From: Oxytricha trifallax
Lineage: Eukaryota > Ciliophora > Spirotrichea > Sporadotrichida > Oxytrichidae
Reading direction: 5' to 3'
NCBI GenBank assembly: GCA_000711775.1
Contig: ARYC01000754.1
Location: forward strand, 62,001-126,000
Length of the DNA stretch: 64,000 bases
A model generated the notes under the pieces. The model saw only the letters and a list, made by a program, of their open reading frames with translations, made no database searches and was not told the origin of the DNA. The position numbers and the translations under genes were made by a program. Shown piece after piece: positions 21,101 to 32,409 of this stretch (position 1 is its first letter; each line of letters begins with the position of its first letter).

Positions 21101-24100
21101 AGATTTTATTGTAGATGTGATTAACTAGCAATGGAACCTGCTGAACATGTTTACAATTTCGATTATATTCTTGGAGATTATACTTAATTATATTATATTT
21201 TAAATGATCCACTTTCATTTTATGACCTTGACCCCTTTTCATTAAATAATAACCTTTGCAGTACCACTGAAATTGAATATTCTTTTCAAATTATTCTTTA
21301 AATTTATTCTTGGATAATGTTTATTAACTAAGAATTATATAAATAATTTTCAAATTTTTTATAGTAGCAAGCCAGATGTGTTTAAATAGCTAATAAGTAT
21401 TGACTTCAGTGTTTCAGATTTAAAAATTCTAGTAGGAATAAGTGAATCTTATTATATAACAAAGTATTCTTTATGTTTTTTTTTTAAATAGAAATCTTTT
21501 GATGAGGGTATTCTTGGGAAGTAAAAAATAAAAGTTTTTGGCAATACTACTACTTATAATTCTACCATAATCTCAAATTAAACTTTAAGTAAAAAAAAAA
21601 TAAATATCATAAACAAATAATTCGAAAAGGTTTACACAGTCGTGAATATCAATGTAATAAGTTTCAAATTTTATTTATTTATAAATTAAAAAATATATAT
21701 ATATAAGAGGATGTAAAACACCTGAGATAACTTAAAGTGCAAATCTTGAAAGCAAATAATTTAAATTTAAAATTGGTGATCCTATACTAACAATTCCATT
21801 TAACTATTGGGAAATAGCTTCGACTGAATGTGGAAAGGTTGGTATAAAAAATAAAAATAACTTTTTGATTATTTTTTTGAAATAAATATTAATACTATAG
21901 TTATTAACTTGAGCCATAAGAATGGCTAAGTGAATCATACCCTACAATATAATTTTCTATCAGCTCAAAAGATGATATTAAATTATATTAATTAAGTAAA
22001 TAAAATTACTCGCTTTATATTGTAGATTAAAAAATTAATGAAGCCAAGATATATTTCTACTCATAAGACAAAAATATTAAAGGAATTTTCGCAATTTCTT
22101 TAAAAGCAAATTTAAATGGAAATGTAATCTTCTAAGAAACATTCCATGTGGAAGTCAATAATTGCGAAACAACAAGTTTAACACCAGCTCAATAAAAATC
22201 ATTATACTACTACACTTTATATAAATTTTACTTACTTATTTGTTTAATTTAGGATCTGAGTAGCTTGTGATACCAATACTTCCATTTATAATGAATGAAA
22301 ATTGTGAATTAATAGTAAATTATTCGATGAGTGTAACATCCAGCACTGGTTTAAACTCTGATTCTGTGATATAATATGATTCCTTATATTAAGCAATCTT
22401 TGTCAAAACAGACTTAATTTAATTTACAGGTACATATTATGCTGATATACTGGGTTCAGTCATGACAGACACTTAAGTTATATAGAATTCCTAAACATTT
22501 AAAATAATAATTTAGCAAGCTAAAAACAGTCCACCTTATTTTGTCTCAAGCTTGATAGAACTTAAAATTTATTATGATTCAGCTTTTTAATATTACTTGC
22601 CTGAAATAAAAGATAACGAGAATGATTTATTCGTAATAACATTGGTTAACACACCTTCTTTCATCAAACTTCAAAATAATTTCATAGATATTGCTCCAAA
22701 TAGTGTGAAAGACGTCGGCAATTATACTTTTCAAGTTATACTAAGAGATTATTTATATTATTTTTAATGAAAGATAACAATCCAAACTCAATGCAAAATT
22801 CTTATAGCTTGAATCAAAACCCCAAAACCCCTTAATGAGGTCTATAAGTGCTTTGATTTGTAGGGAATTTGTTAGGGGTTGGGGTTATTAATTAAATGCG
22901 AGACAAAAATAGCAAGCTTTTGGGGTCTATTTATGATGAAGAGTATATAGATTTAGTGTTTAAACTGCGCTATGGATGTGATATATACAGTGAATAAATC
23001 AAACCAGTACTAAACTATAAGTCTATTGCGCTACTCTTAAAGCGAAGGGTATTGACGTCCTCCAGTCACAGATGACGTCCTCCGGTCACAGATGACGTCA
23101 GGAAGTCACAGGTGACGTCAGGAAGTCACAAGGTGACGTCGGGAAGTCACACTGACGTCAGGAGTTCACAGGTGACGTCCTCCGGTCACAGATGACGTCC
23201 TCCAGTCACAGATGACGTCCTCCGGTCACAGATGACGTCAGAAAGTCACAGTATTATAAATAAGGAAATTTATTTGTAATAAACGTTCAAAGCACTCAAT
23301 TTTTTACGGGAGGGTCTTATGACTGCAACAACTAGCATTTCGGGATCACAAGTGGTGGAACTTCTTGTTCACAACCATAGAAAAATAAATAATAACATGG
23401 GTCAAGTGGCGGTAACCCCTTTACATATTTGGAGACAAAGCCTCCGAAAAGACAATTATGATAGATAATTTGTTTTTATTTAGTTGTATAAAACCTTGTA
23501 AACCCACTTAATTTGAACTATTCTTACCTGAAGAAGCAATATTCGATAGATAAGTATGGCTAGTTTGGTTAATTGAAGAGCATGTAAAGATGTAAAAATT
23601 TTATAGATGAAAAAAAAACAATAAATACCATAAAAAGACTAGTTAGCTAATTTTTCGCATAAATTAGTATTGTACATACCTAAGACTGGTAATCAAATTT
23701 TTGAATAAATGCAAGAATAATGTCTTGAATGTTCAAAATATTAATGCAAACATTATAGGATGATGATTCATATAAATCCAATTAAAGGAGTTTTGCCTTA
23801 CTTGAATATTGGGTCAAGAATGTGCATGAAATGATGAACAGCTACACAGACATAATAAAAGATTTTAGTCGAAAATTGTGGCAAAATAATCTAATAAAAA
23901 TAAGAATTAATCAAGCTTAAAAAATACATACTCAATGTATTTTTATATAAAAAAATTTATAATTAATTAGTAACGATGAAGTTTTTAAGATTACATTTAA
24001 TATACAATCCGAAATTTTTTTATCAAATGAATTGCATCTGAGCCTTGTCAGGGTGCCAACTCCTTGAACTCAGCAATTATTTGTTTAACTTTGGTTGTTC

Positions 24101-27100
24101 AAACGAGGGGATCCACTCTTTTTGATCCCGCACCAAGGACACTGCCGGAAAAGTTCATAGAAATATCTTATATAGTGCTTCCCAAATCTATCACATTAAA
24201 ATCTCAATATTTATTATAATGTGACCTCCTGACGTCATCTGTGACCTCCTGACGTCACCTGTGACCTCCTGACGTCATCTGTGACTGGATGACGTCAGTG
24301 TGACTTCCCGACGTCACCTGTGACCTCCTGACGTCAGTGTGACTTCCTGACGTCACCTGTGACCTACTGACGTCATCTGTGACTGTTGAGGACGTCAATA
24401 CCCAAGTGAAGTCCGTCAACTGTGCGCTCCCACTGTCTTATAGCACTATAATTAAAGCAATAGTAGCTAAATTCTAAGCCTAAGAGGTAGTAAAAGTTTC
24501 TATAGAAGCATATTGATTATCTTATTAATGAGAGAACTTTGAAGTATTGGGCTCACTTCTCTTTAGACCAACGAGCTACTATGTTTCATCGCCAATTCCC
24601 TGAGTTGAAGATCTCTGCTCAGTCTATAGCTAACATCTATAAACGAAATGGTATCTCTTACAAAGGTGTGAATCGTATCAAGAGAGTGATTGATTTCACT
24701 CTGCCATTTTACAACAACAACTTAAATTATATTTATAATTAAATGCAGAGAGCCTAATAGAATAATATTAAGTTTATACATGCTGACGAGGCTGTGTTTA
24801 CCTTCAACACTTTCATCTAGAAGTCTTGGTATAAGAGGCAAAGTAATAAAGAAGTATATGACTAGAAAGTCAAGGTATAAACGATGGCAATTCTTGGAGG
24901 AATTAGTCAGGATACTGGTTTAGAAACCTATGTTATTCATCCTCGCTCAATTAAGACAGAGCAATATATTAAGTTCTTAGAACAGTTGAGAGAGAAGTAC
25001 CCTGAATAAGAGATTATACTGTTTGTTGATAATCTTTCTGTCCGTAAGACTAAAGAAACAAGGAAGAGTTATGAACAACTTAGAATAACGCCAGTGTTCA
25101 ACGTACTTACAGTCCATAGTTTAATAGAATGAGTTCTACTGGGGTATATTAAAAGGTCATTACAAGAAACTGCTGCTCTACCACTTGATGCATGACCTAC
25201 CTATCGATACAGTAGACTTTATTAAAAGCTCAGCGAAGAGAGTAGAAAATTAATTAGCTTAAAAGTGTGCTAAAGAAGGGAGAGTGAATGTATATAAATA
25301 AATATTGTAGTTAAGTTAATGATATATAAGTCACATTTAAAATTCTTTAGAGGGAGCTGGCTTCTCTTCTTTTCTTCTATTTCTTGCTTCCCTCCTCCTA
25401 AGTTTCTTCTCTTGCTGCCAGCTCCAGCATCTATGTTCATTGACTCTAGAGGCTAAATATTAGAGTAAAGTCTCTTACTCACTTCATACTTTGTCCGCGA
25501 CTTACGCTCTCTGTGAAGCTTGCTCTATTCCTTCATCAAGAAGATGCCAGTACCAGATTTTTCTGAAGATTTAAGCTACAAATCTTACTTGAAATATAAG
25601 GGTGCTTCCGCAGCTCTGAAAGCCAGCTCACACTTATCTTGATCCATTGTTTATCCTTATCTTCTGAAGAGATGCTGTACCTATTCTTATGAGATTCTTA
25701 AATAATTTCTTTCAAGTAATCACCTTTAATTGTTGCAAGAATACGAAAGAAAAAGTTTCTTTCAGGTAGTTTATTTGACAACTACTTCTAAGTAGGCAGG
25801 TACTGCGAAACCTCTGGTAGTTCATAGCATCATCATATAAGTTAGTCACTGAGATTTCAGGATAGTTTGGAATCTCTGCAAACTTTACATCTTAAGTTTT
25901 CAATGCTTTCTTCTCTTCGAAAAGTATAGCCCTTAGAAATAAAATTATAGTACCTTCCATCGTTGGCAAGAAAAAACCAACTACATAATAAAAATAAGCT
26001 ACTATAAGTTCATTACCTTGCTGCACCAGGTAGCGGTGCAAATCCTCCTTGCTTCTAAATCTTTGAATCAATTCTTGTGCTTGCACTCTTTTCATTGCAT
26101 CATTCATTGACTCCATCTTGTTAACAGATCTAACAAATGATATTCAAATTTAAGTTTATTGATTTAAATTATATACCTCTGTAAAACTTACTATTAAATA
26201 TGGGCATCCTATAGAAGGTCAAACTCGAAGAAGGATATGGAGAAGACTTTGAGAACTGGTTTCAAACTTGAGAGATAGATATCAATTTCTACTGTTATAG
26301 TTCCATATTTTTAAATTTAAATTGGTACGTACTTAATTAGGAGCAGCTCCTAAAATGCTAGTAATTAATTAGGAGCATTAATTAAAGCTAGTACTTAATT
26401 AGGAGCACCCTAAATTTAATCATAAATCACAAAATACCTCCTAAAGCAGTACGTACTTAATTAGGAGCACCTCCTAAATCGGTACGTACTATAATAAACT
26501 TATTATTGAAAGAAAAAATGGTTACTTCCTCACCCATATTTAAAGCTGAATCGTCTCTTAACACTCATAATTCTCCTCTAATACTCTAAAAACTTCCCTT
26601 GAAACTTATAGGCCCGCAAACCTCTCATATAAGCTCTCAGTTATAGAGGCAGTTTTATAATTTTAAATTCAAATTTAAATATAAGCGCTAACATTTTAAG
26701 AAAAACAACAGCACTTCCATCAAACTAAATGAGACTTACTTTTGGCAGCAATAAAAAGTGTGATAGCTGCGAGATGAACTCTCATAAAGAACTACAAGAG
26801 CTATCACTTGAGGTATCTGTTATTAATATAGAAATTAATAATAGAAAATAAATGGCAAACAAGCTTGTGGGAGACAGAGAGGAGTGAGAAAGTTAGAAAT
26901 GAAATTTCAATGTAAGCAGAGGAAGTTGAAGTATATTTTTGTGAGAAGTGTGAAGAGACTTAACTCATAAATCTAGCTGGTACAGGCATATGAAGGTCCA
27001 TAAGGAAGCTAAGCCTACTGTATACTTAAAACATGATAAAATAGATGGTAAGTATGACTGCTTTGAGTTCCATAAACAGTACTCTCATACAAGAGACTTG

Positions 27101-30100
27101 AAGAAGCATCTATTAAAAGCTCACAAGAAGGATATAGAAGTTGAAGATTAAGACACTCAACTGAAGTTGCTCAACAAAAGAAAATCAAGGGAGCCTCTTT
27201 AAGTTGCTGAGCTTTAACAGGCAAGCGAATCAGAGTATGTGAGGATTGCACGCAACCTCTTAGCATCAGAGGTCACTAAAAATCATGATTAAAATATAAT
27301 ACAAGAAAATTCCAGTACTAGCATAGATTGATTTAGATACTTCTCTCTAAAGCTGCCTAATTCTAGAGGACTCCTATGACAAGAAAGTTATTAAGGATCA
27401 TCAGTATGCTTACAAGGTATATCCTTCAACTATCTCCTTAGTGATGATAAATATTAAATGGAGTTTACTAATGAGTATTAAGTACTCACTCAGGCTAAGT
27501 TTAAAGAGTGCAAATACTTAATAAAGCTAGATGCTGTTCTCCTTGCCCAAGTTCATGTAGCTTTCAGACTACCACTCTTTGAAATGACACTCAGAGATTT
27601 CATAACTGATCAAAGAAATCATAGAAAGCTTGCATTTATATCAACCTAAGCTATACAAGGTATCAAAGAGCTTCATAAGTTAGGCTTTGTTCACAAAGAT
27701 CTCAAGCCTGAGAATATAATGTTGAATTTTCACCAGTAAGTAACAATTATTGATTTCAACAGAGCCTTAAGAGTGGAAGTATCAAGGCTTGGAAGTGTAA
27801 TGGGAACTCCAGGATATTATCCGGAAAGAGAAGACTGGAGAGATGGAGACTAACAGTAGGATGTGTGGGCTTTAGCAGCAATAATAATAGAGTGTGATAT
27901 GCCTCGCAACGATTACTACTCTACAAGGTGCGAGAAGGATGCAAGACAAAGAATAAAGCAATTTATTGCAAGAGTGTCTCAATCAATGAAACAAATGGCA
28001 GAGCCAATAATAATAAAACCAAACTCAAGATCAGACATATCAATAGAGCAGATAGAGTTGTGGTTAAGTAAGATAAACTTCAGACCTCTCCACATGATCG
28101 AAAAGTGCATTTTGAGTGATTAAATTAAATACATTTACTATAAATTTCACATTAAAACCTATTAATAATCCCAACTCCTAACAAATTCCCTACAAATCAA
28201 AGCTCTTATAAACCTCATTAAGGGGTTTTGGGGTTTTGAATGTGATAATAACTGAAGCATTATCAGAGGTCCAATTATAGTCTTCTGAAAGTGGATAATA
28301 TCTCTAGATGTCTGAGACTGAATTCTAGCTTAATTATATTTATTTTATTTTTAATGGTGTAACTATCAAGAAGAAGAAATAATCAAAATAGGACACTGAA
28401 GTTAAGTGGCCATACTTTCATGTATAAATTAGCATTAAGTATATTTTAACTTAAGTTTATTAAAATTTCCTCTGAATTCTTAATATTTATTAATTCAAAT
28501 CCATTGAATTAGGATTGTAAAAGTTAAGTCCAAGTGAAGAGATCATATATTTAAATATTAGAATAAAGCTCTAAGCCTATTAAAGAGAATATTTAATAGT
28601 AAAATAAGTTTTGGATCGGAAAAATTTTTATTCCCTGATTTTGTGTTTTTAAATTGGTTGATTGAAACAATTATAAAGATATGATAATATTAACTAATTA
28701 ATTTAGTAAATTGATTAATATATAAATAACTTCAAGAAAAAGAAATTAACAGGAAAATTAACTGCTTAAGTTTCAGGAATAGATCAATTCGGAGAAGTTA
28801 CAATAAAATTTAACTCAGATTTATTCAAAATTATGAATACTGATCCAATGATTTATTTTAACGCTTTGAGATTTTACTTGAATTAGTACGAGGGAGATAC
28901 TAAATATCTAAATACTCAAAATTAAAACACAAGCAATTCAAAAAAGAGAAATCTTAATGAAAAGAGATAATTATAATAATTAGAGTTAAATAAAAGTTCC
29001 AACTGGAATATTACTAAATTTGAAGATAATTTAATTAGAGTTAAGGTTAAATTTCCTAATCCTTTGGAAATTTCTAATAGAATTATCATTATGTTAAGAA
29101 TTAGGATATTTTATATATCAACATAATTTAATCAAAGCTATTAAATTAGCTTCAATTAAAATTCAGAATTTTTTATTAATATAATTATAAAAACAATTAT
29201 TTTATTAATTTGTGATATGAAATACACGTTTTGCTAATTTTTGAGTTGGTTTTATAAATTTTTTAGGGAAATAAATTCAATTGAATACAAACTCATTTTA
29301 TTTATTACAATTCATAATTTTAATACAATAAAATAAAACAATCTCTTTTTTTATTATGGTTAAAATTTACTTAAAAATACTTATTTTAAACCTTAAACCT
29401 AAGTTAGAAAATAAATTTGTGAGGATTATAATTTATAATTTATTTTAATAGAATTGTAAGATAAAATATTAATATACTATTGTATAGGAGTATGATAGGA
29501 TGGATATTAAATTCAGTGAGAGATACTTTTTTGTGAGTGACGACATGACAAAAGTTATAGCTCAAAATTATGACATAAATACTGAAGTGCCTCCTTAACT
29601 CCCAGATGATGGTAAATCTTATTAGATATTTTATAAATTATAGCCGCTACAAGAGCACTCTAAGCTCTAGCTGCAGGAGCAAGTTCAGCAATTACTGGAG
29701 CTATTTCTACAAATATATTATTATCACTTGTGATGGGTTTATCACTAAAGAAATTATGGATGCTGATTCAAACTTTACAAATTATAGTTCATTTGCCTTT
29801 GTTACAAATACCACTCCCTTCAAATGTGCTCTTGGCTATGAAAGCTATAATTGATGTGTCTAATCTAAACATTATTCCCAAAGAGTATATCAATAAAGTA
29901 TTATCATTTGTTACTCCTGAAACAAATGGAACTACGAAAGAAAACTTCAAATAAATGGATATCTTTTAAAATAAAATAAAATTATTTTTGATGCAATTCT
30001 TAACTTATAATACGATACGGTTCAACAAATATTTTTTAAAATATGGGATTAATTTTCATACTTTTAGTAATAGCTTTTATCTTTGGATTGCTGATATTTT

Positions 30101-32390
30101 TAATTGGACTTTCTTGTAAAAAAATGGCTTGGTAATATTTATTAAAAGTTTAATTAATTATATAGTTGGAAGAAACTTTATGAAATGATAAAAAAGACTT
30201 TGTTCTTTAACTTTTACATAAGAAACACATTAAAAGGATACTTAAATTTTTCAATCTCAACACTTATTAGTCTAAAAGATGTAAGATATATTAAATTAAA
30301 AATATCTAATAGATGGATGATAGTGACACAGCTTCTACAATAGCAACTGTATTAATGTCATTTTATGTAATTATGATGCCTGTGTTTTGCTACTTATTTT
30401 TCTAATTAGCTTTTGCAAAACTAAAACTTCAAAGTTATATTGATAGATATGGAACACTCTATAATAATCTGAAAGATGAATAGTTCGTTTTTGTTTTTTA
30501 AAATGTGCTGTACTTTGTATGAAGACTGAGCTTTGCATTTTCAATAGTTTTCTTTGGAGCAGCTCCATTTGTACAAGCAGTTATTCAAGTTTTGTGGAGT
30601 TTGGCACTCATTATGTATGTGACATATTATAAACCTTTTAAATCAAAGAGTGACTGTATTTTTGAGATCTACAATGAATTAACGCTTCTTACCATTTCCT
30701 ACTTCTTGATTGTATATATTGAAATTGTAAATGATGCAGAGCTAAGATATAGTATTGGATGGTATGTAGTTATAATAACATTACTAAATATATTCGTTAA
30801 TTGGATGAATTTAGTAGTAACTTTAATAATAACTGTTATTCAAAAAATAAGTGAAAAATGCAAAAAGAAAAAGTAACCTATTCATTCATAGGGTGCTCCA
30901 AAAACTATAACAAATTTAAATTTAATTTAATTTAAGATTAAAGTATTAAATAATACTGATGACAATTAATATGTTTCTTAGAAAAGCAATTCAGATATAT
31001 TTGATTCAACAATGAACAATCAGTCAGCATTTTATTTTTAATTTAATTTATGATTTTACGATTAAAGTATGAATTTAGAAAGCTAAAATGAAATATCTCA
31101 ATTAAATAAGTTATTAAATCATTCAAAATCTCTATAAAAATAAAATCATGGAGTTATTTCTGAAACTTAAGATTTAAGCTAGGTTAAGATTTTTTTATTT
31201 TAATATTGTGAGATAATTAAGTATTTTTTTGTAAATTTTCAATATATAAAATCAAACACTGTGATATATAGTAAACTTTAATCCGTAAATAATATCTGAA
31301 CGAAGTTACATATTATTTTAATGAGTCTAAACTTCATTTTTCTATAGACAATTTTTAAAAACTAATATTCTATTCTACATACTTATGAAGGTAAATATTA
31401 ATAATTAGTAATTTCTTAAACATATGATTTTATTAAGAAAAATTATTTAATTTACTTTGACAACATTATTTGAGAAGATTTGTTCTAAACATAACTTTCA
31501 AAGTAAGATTCAGGTTTATGTTCCATTTAATTATTTTAATTAAAAAAATTAGTTTAATCAAAGAAATTTACATGTTAAAACTCTTTTATTTTAAATAGTA
31601 TTTTTCAGCAATAATACTAATAATAGACTGACATTACAATTTAGACTTTAATACACAATAAAAAAAGAAGTAAAAATTACGTTATTTTTTTTTATATATT
31701 TTATCATTTTAAGTAAAAGTAAGAAGAAGAAAGTGAAATCTAAAATGAAAATTGCATTTGTTTCTCAAATAATGGGTTTTTTATTTTTATAAATCTCATC
31801 TATAGAAATTTTCATCTTAAGGTTTTATTATTTTTATAATGGAAGATGCAATTGATTAATCAATTGTAAATACAAAAGATCTACAAAAAAATAAAAATTC
31901 TCATAAAAAGATAAATGAGATTGAGACTAAAACTTAAATTTCATAACAGAAAACAAAACCAATTGAGCTTCCTAAAGAAAAGTATTACTATGACTAGAAA
32001 CTAAATTTCAATATTTATTTATAAAATATACATAGTGCAGACATAAATTATTACAAATAAATTCTATATATTCTATTGATATTAATTAAAATATGAAGCA
32101 AGTTGATATAATTGAATAGAGTAAATAACTATAACAAAATCATAAAATATTGCAGAAGCAAGCCTAGGATAAAATTGAATTTAAAATGAGATAATTCAGA
32201 CAAAATTTAAGTTATAAGTAATAACAATAATAATAAAGTGATTAAAATGGCGATAAATGGAATATTTGAATTATAAGCTTATTAATATAAAATATGAACT
32301 CAAATGATATAAGAAGTATAAAACACATAAAAGAGTAATTTTTTTGTATAAAAGAAGTTGTTTAAATAAATTTACTGCATTTGCTAACAA
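17690..32390 (+). CDS. Gene A: giant multi-module membrane protein of tandem family, interrupted
   Basis: Discontinuous germline gene; coding blocks are recognised by open TAA/TAG-Gln frames and by match to copies B and C. The N-terminal blocks (17.69-18.75) are beta-propeller-like (SGFVYGSND). Extracellular modules follow from 18.88 to 22.74, with repeated cysteines and YTIGDPVMEF-type motifs. A cadherin-like module has SSLIELKIYYDSAFQYYLPE and ends in YTFQVILRD at 22.75. The TBE interrupts at 22.81, and coding resumes at 28.24 (ITEALSEVQLQSSESGQY). Then come a juxtamembrane module (28.7-29.1), membrane helices (29.64-30.87; YKPFKSKSD, EIYNELTLLTISYFLIVYIE) and a Q/N-rich cytoplasmic tail to about 32.39. 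The multi-pass region recalls TRP/FLC-like ciliate membrane proteins. A cell-surface adhesion or sensing role is inferred. The usual start of the family (signal peptide, PDFPRM-like segment) is missing here. Confidence 0.65.
18160..18189. repeat. (TA)n microsatellite
   Basis: An uninterrupted TA dinucleotide run of about 28 bases inside a non-coding segment of gene A. Confidence 0.8.
22815..22891. repeat. TBE left terminal inverted repeat
   Basis: Pairs with 28162-28238. The outer 17 bases are telomeric C4A4 repeat, followed by TTAATGAGGT and a block ending in TGTAGGGAATTTGTTAGG. Confidence 0.9.
23050..23250. repeat. 20-bp tandem array, left arm of nested element
   Basis: Units of the form TGACGTC(C/A)(TCCGG or GGAAG)TCACAG. 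Every unit contains the palindromic core TGACGTCA or its one-base variant. Two alternating sub-types (TCCGG and GGAAG) occur. Confidence 0.85.
23319..23516 (+). CDS. Small hypothetical ORF in nested element
   Basis: ATG at 23319 to TGA at 23514 (65 codons, four TAA/TAG read as Gln). It starts MTATTSISGSQVVELLVHNH. The sequence here is richer in G+C than the rest of the interior. Unknown; it may be chance. Confidence 0.25.
24215..24400. repeat. 20-bp tandem array, right arm of nested element
   Basis: Inverted relative to the left array: units GTGACCTCCTGACGTCATCT and relatives. The two arrays could pair into a long hairpin. Confidence 0.85.
25335..26116 (-). pseudogene. TBE 22-kDa ORF (frameshifted)
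   Basis: The minus-strand frame from ATG 26114-26116 begins MESMNDAMKRVQAQELIQRF, with a hydrophobic segment (FYYVVGFFLPTMEGTIILFL) near residues 44-65, possibly membrane-associated. It continues as EIPNYPEISVTNLYDDAMNY. A frame change near 25745 and another near 25535 carry it to a lysine/arginine-rich tail near 25335. Position and orientation match the 22-kDa ORF known in TBEs, whose function is not established. As read it is longer than the 22-kDa name suggests, so the last shifted part may not belong. Confidence 0.65.
26310..26500. repeat. Short repeats TTAATTAGGAGCA in TBE
   Basis: Several copies of GTACTTAATTAGGAGCAC / CTCCTAAA in direct and inverted form between the 22-kDa and 57-kDa ORFs. 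The mini-TBE at 2.2-3.4 kb has related AATTAGTACC repeats in the equivalent place. Confidence 0.65.
26850..28255 (+). pseudogene. TBE 57-kDa zinc-finger / protein-kinase ORF (frameshifted)
   Basis: The N-terminal part has two C2H2-type fingers: YFCEKC..., then SSWYRHMKVHKE after a one-base shift, and YDCFEFHKQYSHTRDLKKH, in which the second Cys is replaced by Phe. The kinase part has one further frame change near 27450. It shows the catalytic loop FVHKDLKPENIMLNF, a DFN metal site (IIDFNRALRV, in place of DFG) and GTPGYYPERE. It goes on through WALAAIIIE and ends as ELWLSKINFRPLHMIEKC. In the ciliate code the frame does not stop at 28121 (TAA) but reads through the terminal repeat and leaves the element, stopping at TGA near 28253. 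The zinc-finger/kinase fusion is a known TBE gene with unknown role. Confidence 0.8.
28335..28355. other. Candidate 21-bp IES with pointer TTAAT
   Basis: TTAAT occurs at 28330-28334 and 28351-28355. Dropping one copy and the bases between turns SETEFQL...NGVTIKK into a continuous match to copy B (TETDFKLGGVRINKK). Confidence 0.6.
28381..28746. other. IES with pointer AAGAAAT, 366 bp
   Basis: AAGAAAT lies at 28374-28380 and 28740-28746. The AT-rich DNA between has no coding character. Joining at the repeat gives TIKKKKLTGKL, matching RINKKQLTGKL in copy B. Confidence 0.75.
29612..29643 (+). other. Intron, 32 bp (gene A)
   Basis: GTAAAT...TATAG splits LPDDG from ATRALQALA-type sequence. Copy B has an intron at the same place (45367-45400). 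Confidence 0.75.
30281..30312 (+). other. Intron, 32 bp (gene A)
   Basis: GTAAGA...TAATAG between STLISLKD and MDDSDTAS. The position is conserved in B (46111-46140) and C (58151-58443). Confidence 0.75.
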
Positions 32391-32409
32391 ACCATTAGGT
32401 AAATATATA

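Larger units (their letters stand above)
23047..24403. mobile_element. Nested fold-back element inside TBE transposase
   Basis: Ends are GGGTATTGACGTCCTC and GAGGACGTCAATACCC. Just inside each end lies an array of about ten 20-bp units built on TGACGTC, with opposite orientation on the two sides. Flanks are AAGCGAA (left) and AAGTGAA (right), a likely 7-bp target duplication with one difference. Removing the element with one flank copy gives an open transposase frame across the site. The interior is mostly AT-rich with two small ORF candidates. Class is uncertain; 7-8 bp duplications occur in hAT, P-type and fold-back elements. Confidence 0.8.
22897..25322 (+). pseudogene. TBE 42-kDa transposase (DDE), split by nested element and two 1-bp deletions
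   Basis: ATG at 22897 starts MRDKNSKLLGSIYDEEYIDL; the frame runs to 23046, where a 1.36-kb element is inserted. Coding resumes at about 24410 as the helix-turn-helix (RSPSTVRSHC) and continues through YWAHFSLDQRATMFHRQF. Catalytic residues are Asp in FIHADEAVFTF and Asp in IILFVDNLSV. The third acidic site is in the region corresponding to YSP..N..E. There, two separate one-base deletions (near 25105 and 25130) throw the frame, and the remainder (EFYWGILKGHYKKLLLY) runs on to TGA at 25320. The family catalyses TBE movement, and in Oxytricha TBE transposases also take part in developmental genome rearrangement. This copy cannot make a full protein as it stands. Confidence 0.85.
22815..28238. 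mobile_element. TBE transposon (telomere-bearing element), with nested insertion
   Basis: Inverted ends of about 77 bp begin CAAAACCCCAAAACCCCTTA and match almost base for base. AAT flanks both sides (22812-22814, 28239-28241), the ANT target known for Oxytricha TBEs. Inside are the three ORFs of the family in the expected order and orientation: 42-kDa DDE transposase (+), 22-kDa ORF (-) and 57-kDa zinc-finger/kinase (+). Length is 5424 bp. Subtracting the 1.36-kb nested element gives about 4.07 kb, the size known for TBE1. The first and last few bases are telomere repeats of the host. TBEs are removed from the somatic genome during development. Confidence 0.95.

Noticed and set aside
24000-24180. 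Structured RNA gene in the nested element
   Set aside because: The GC-richer patch (with GGATCC...GATCCCGC) has no recognisable snRNA or tRNA fold.
23050-24400. CRISPR array (20-bp repeats)
   Set aside because: Units are contiguous without unique spacers and occur as inverted arrays at the ends of a eukaryotic fold-back element.
22990-24420. Family-1 MITE or TBE-derived duplication
   Set aside because: The ends (GGGTATTGACG) and the arrays share nothing with either.
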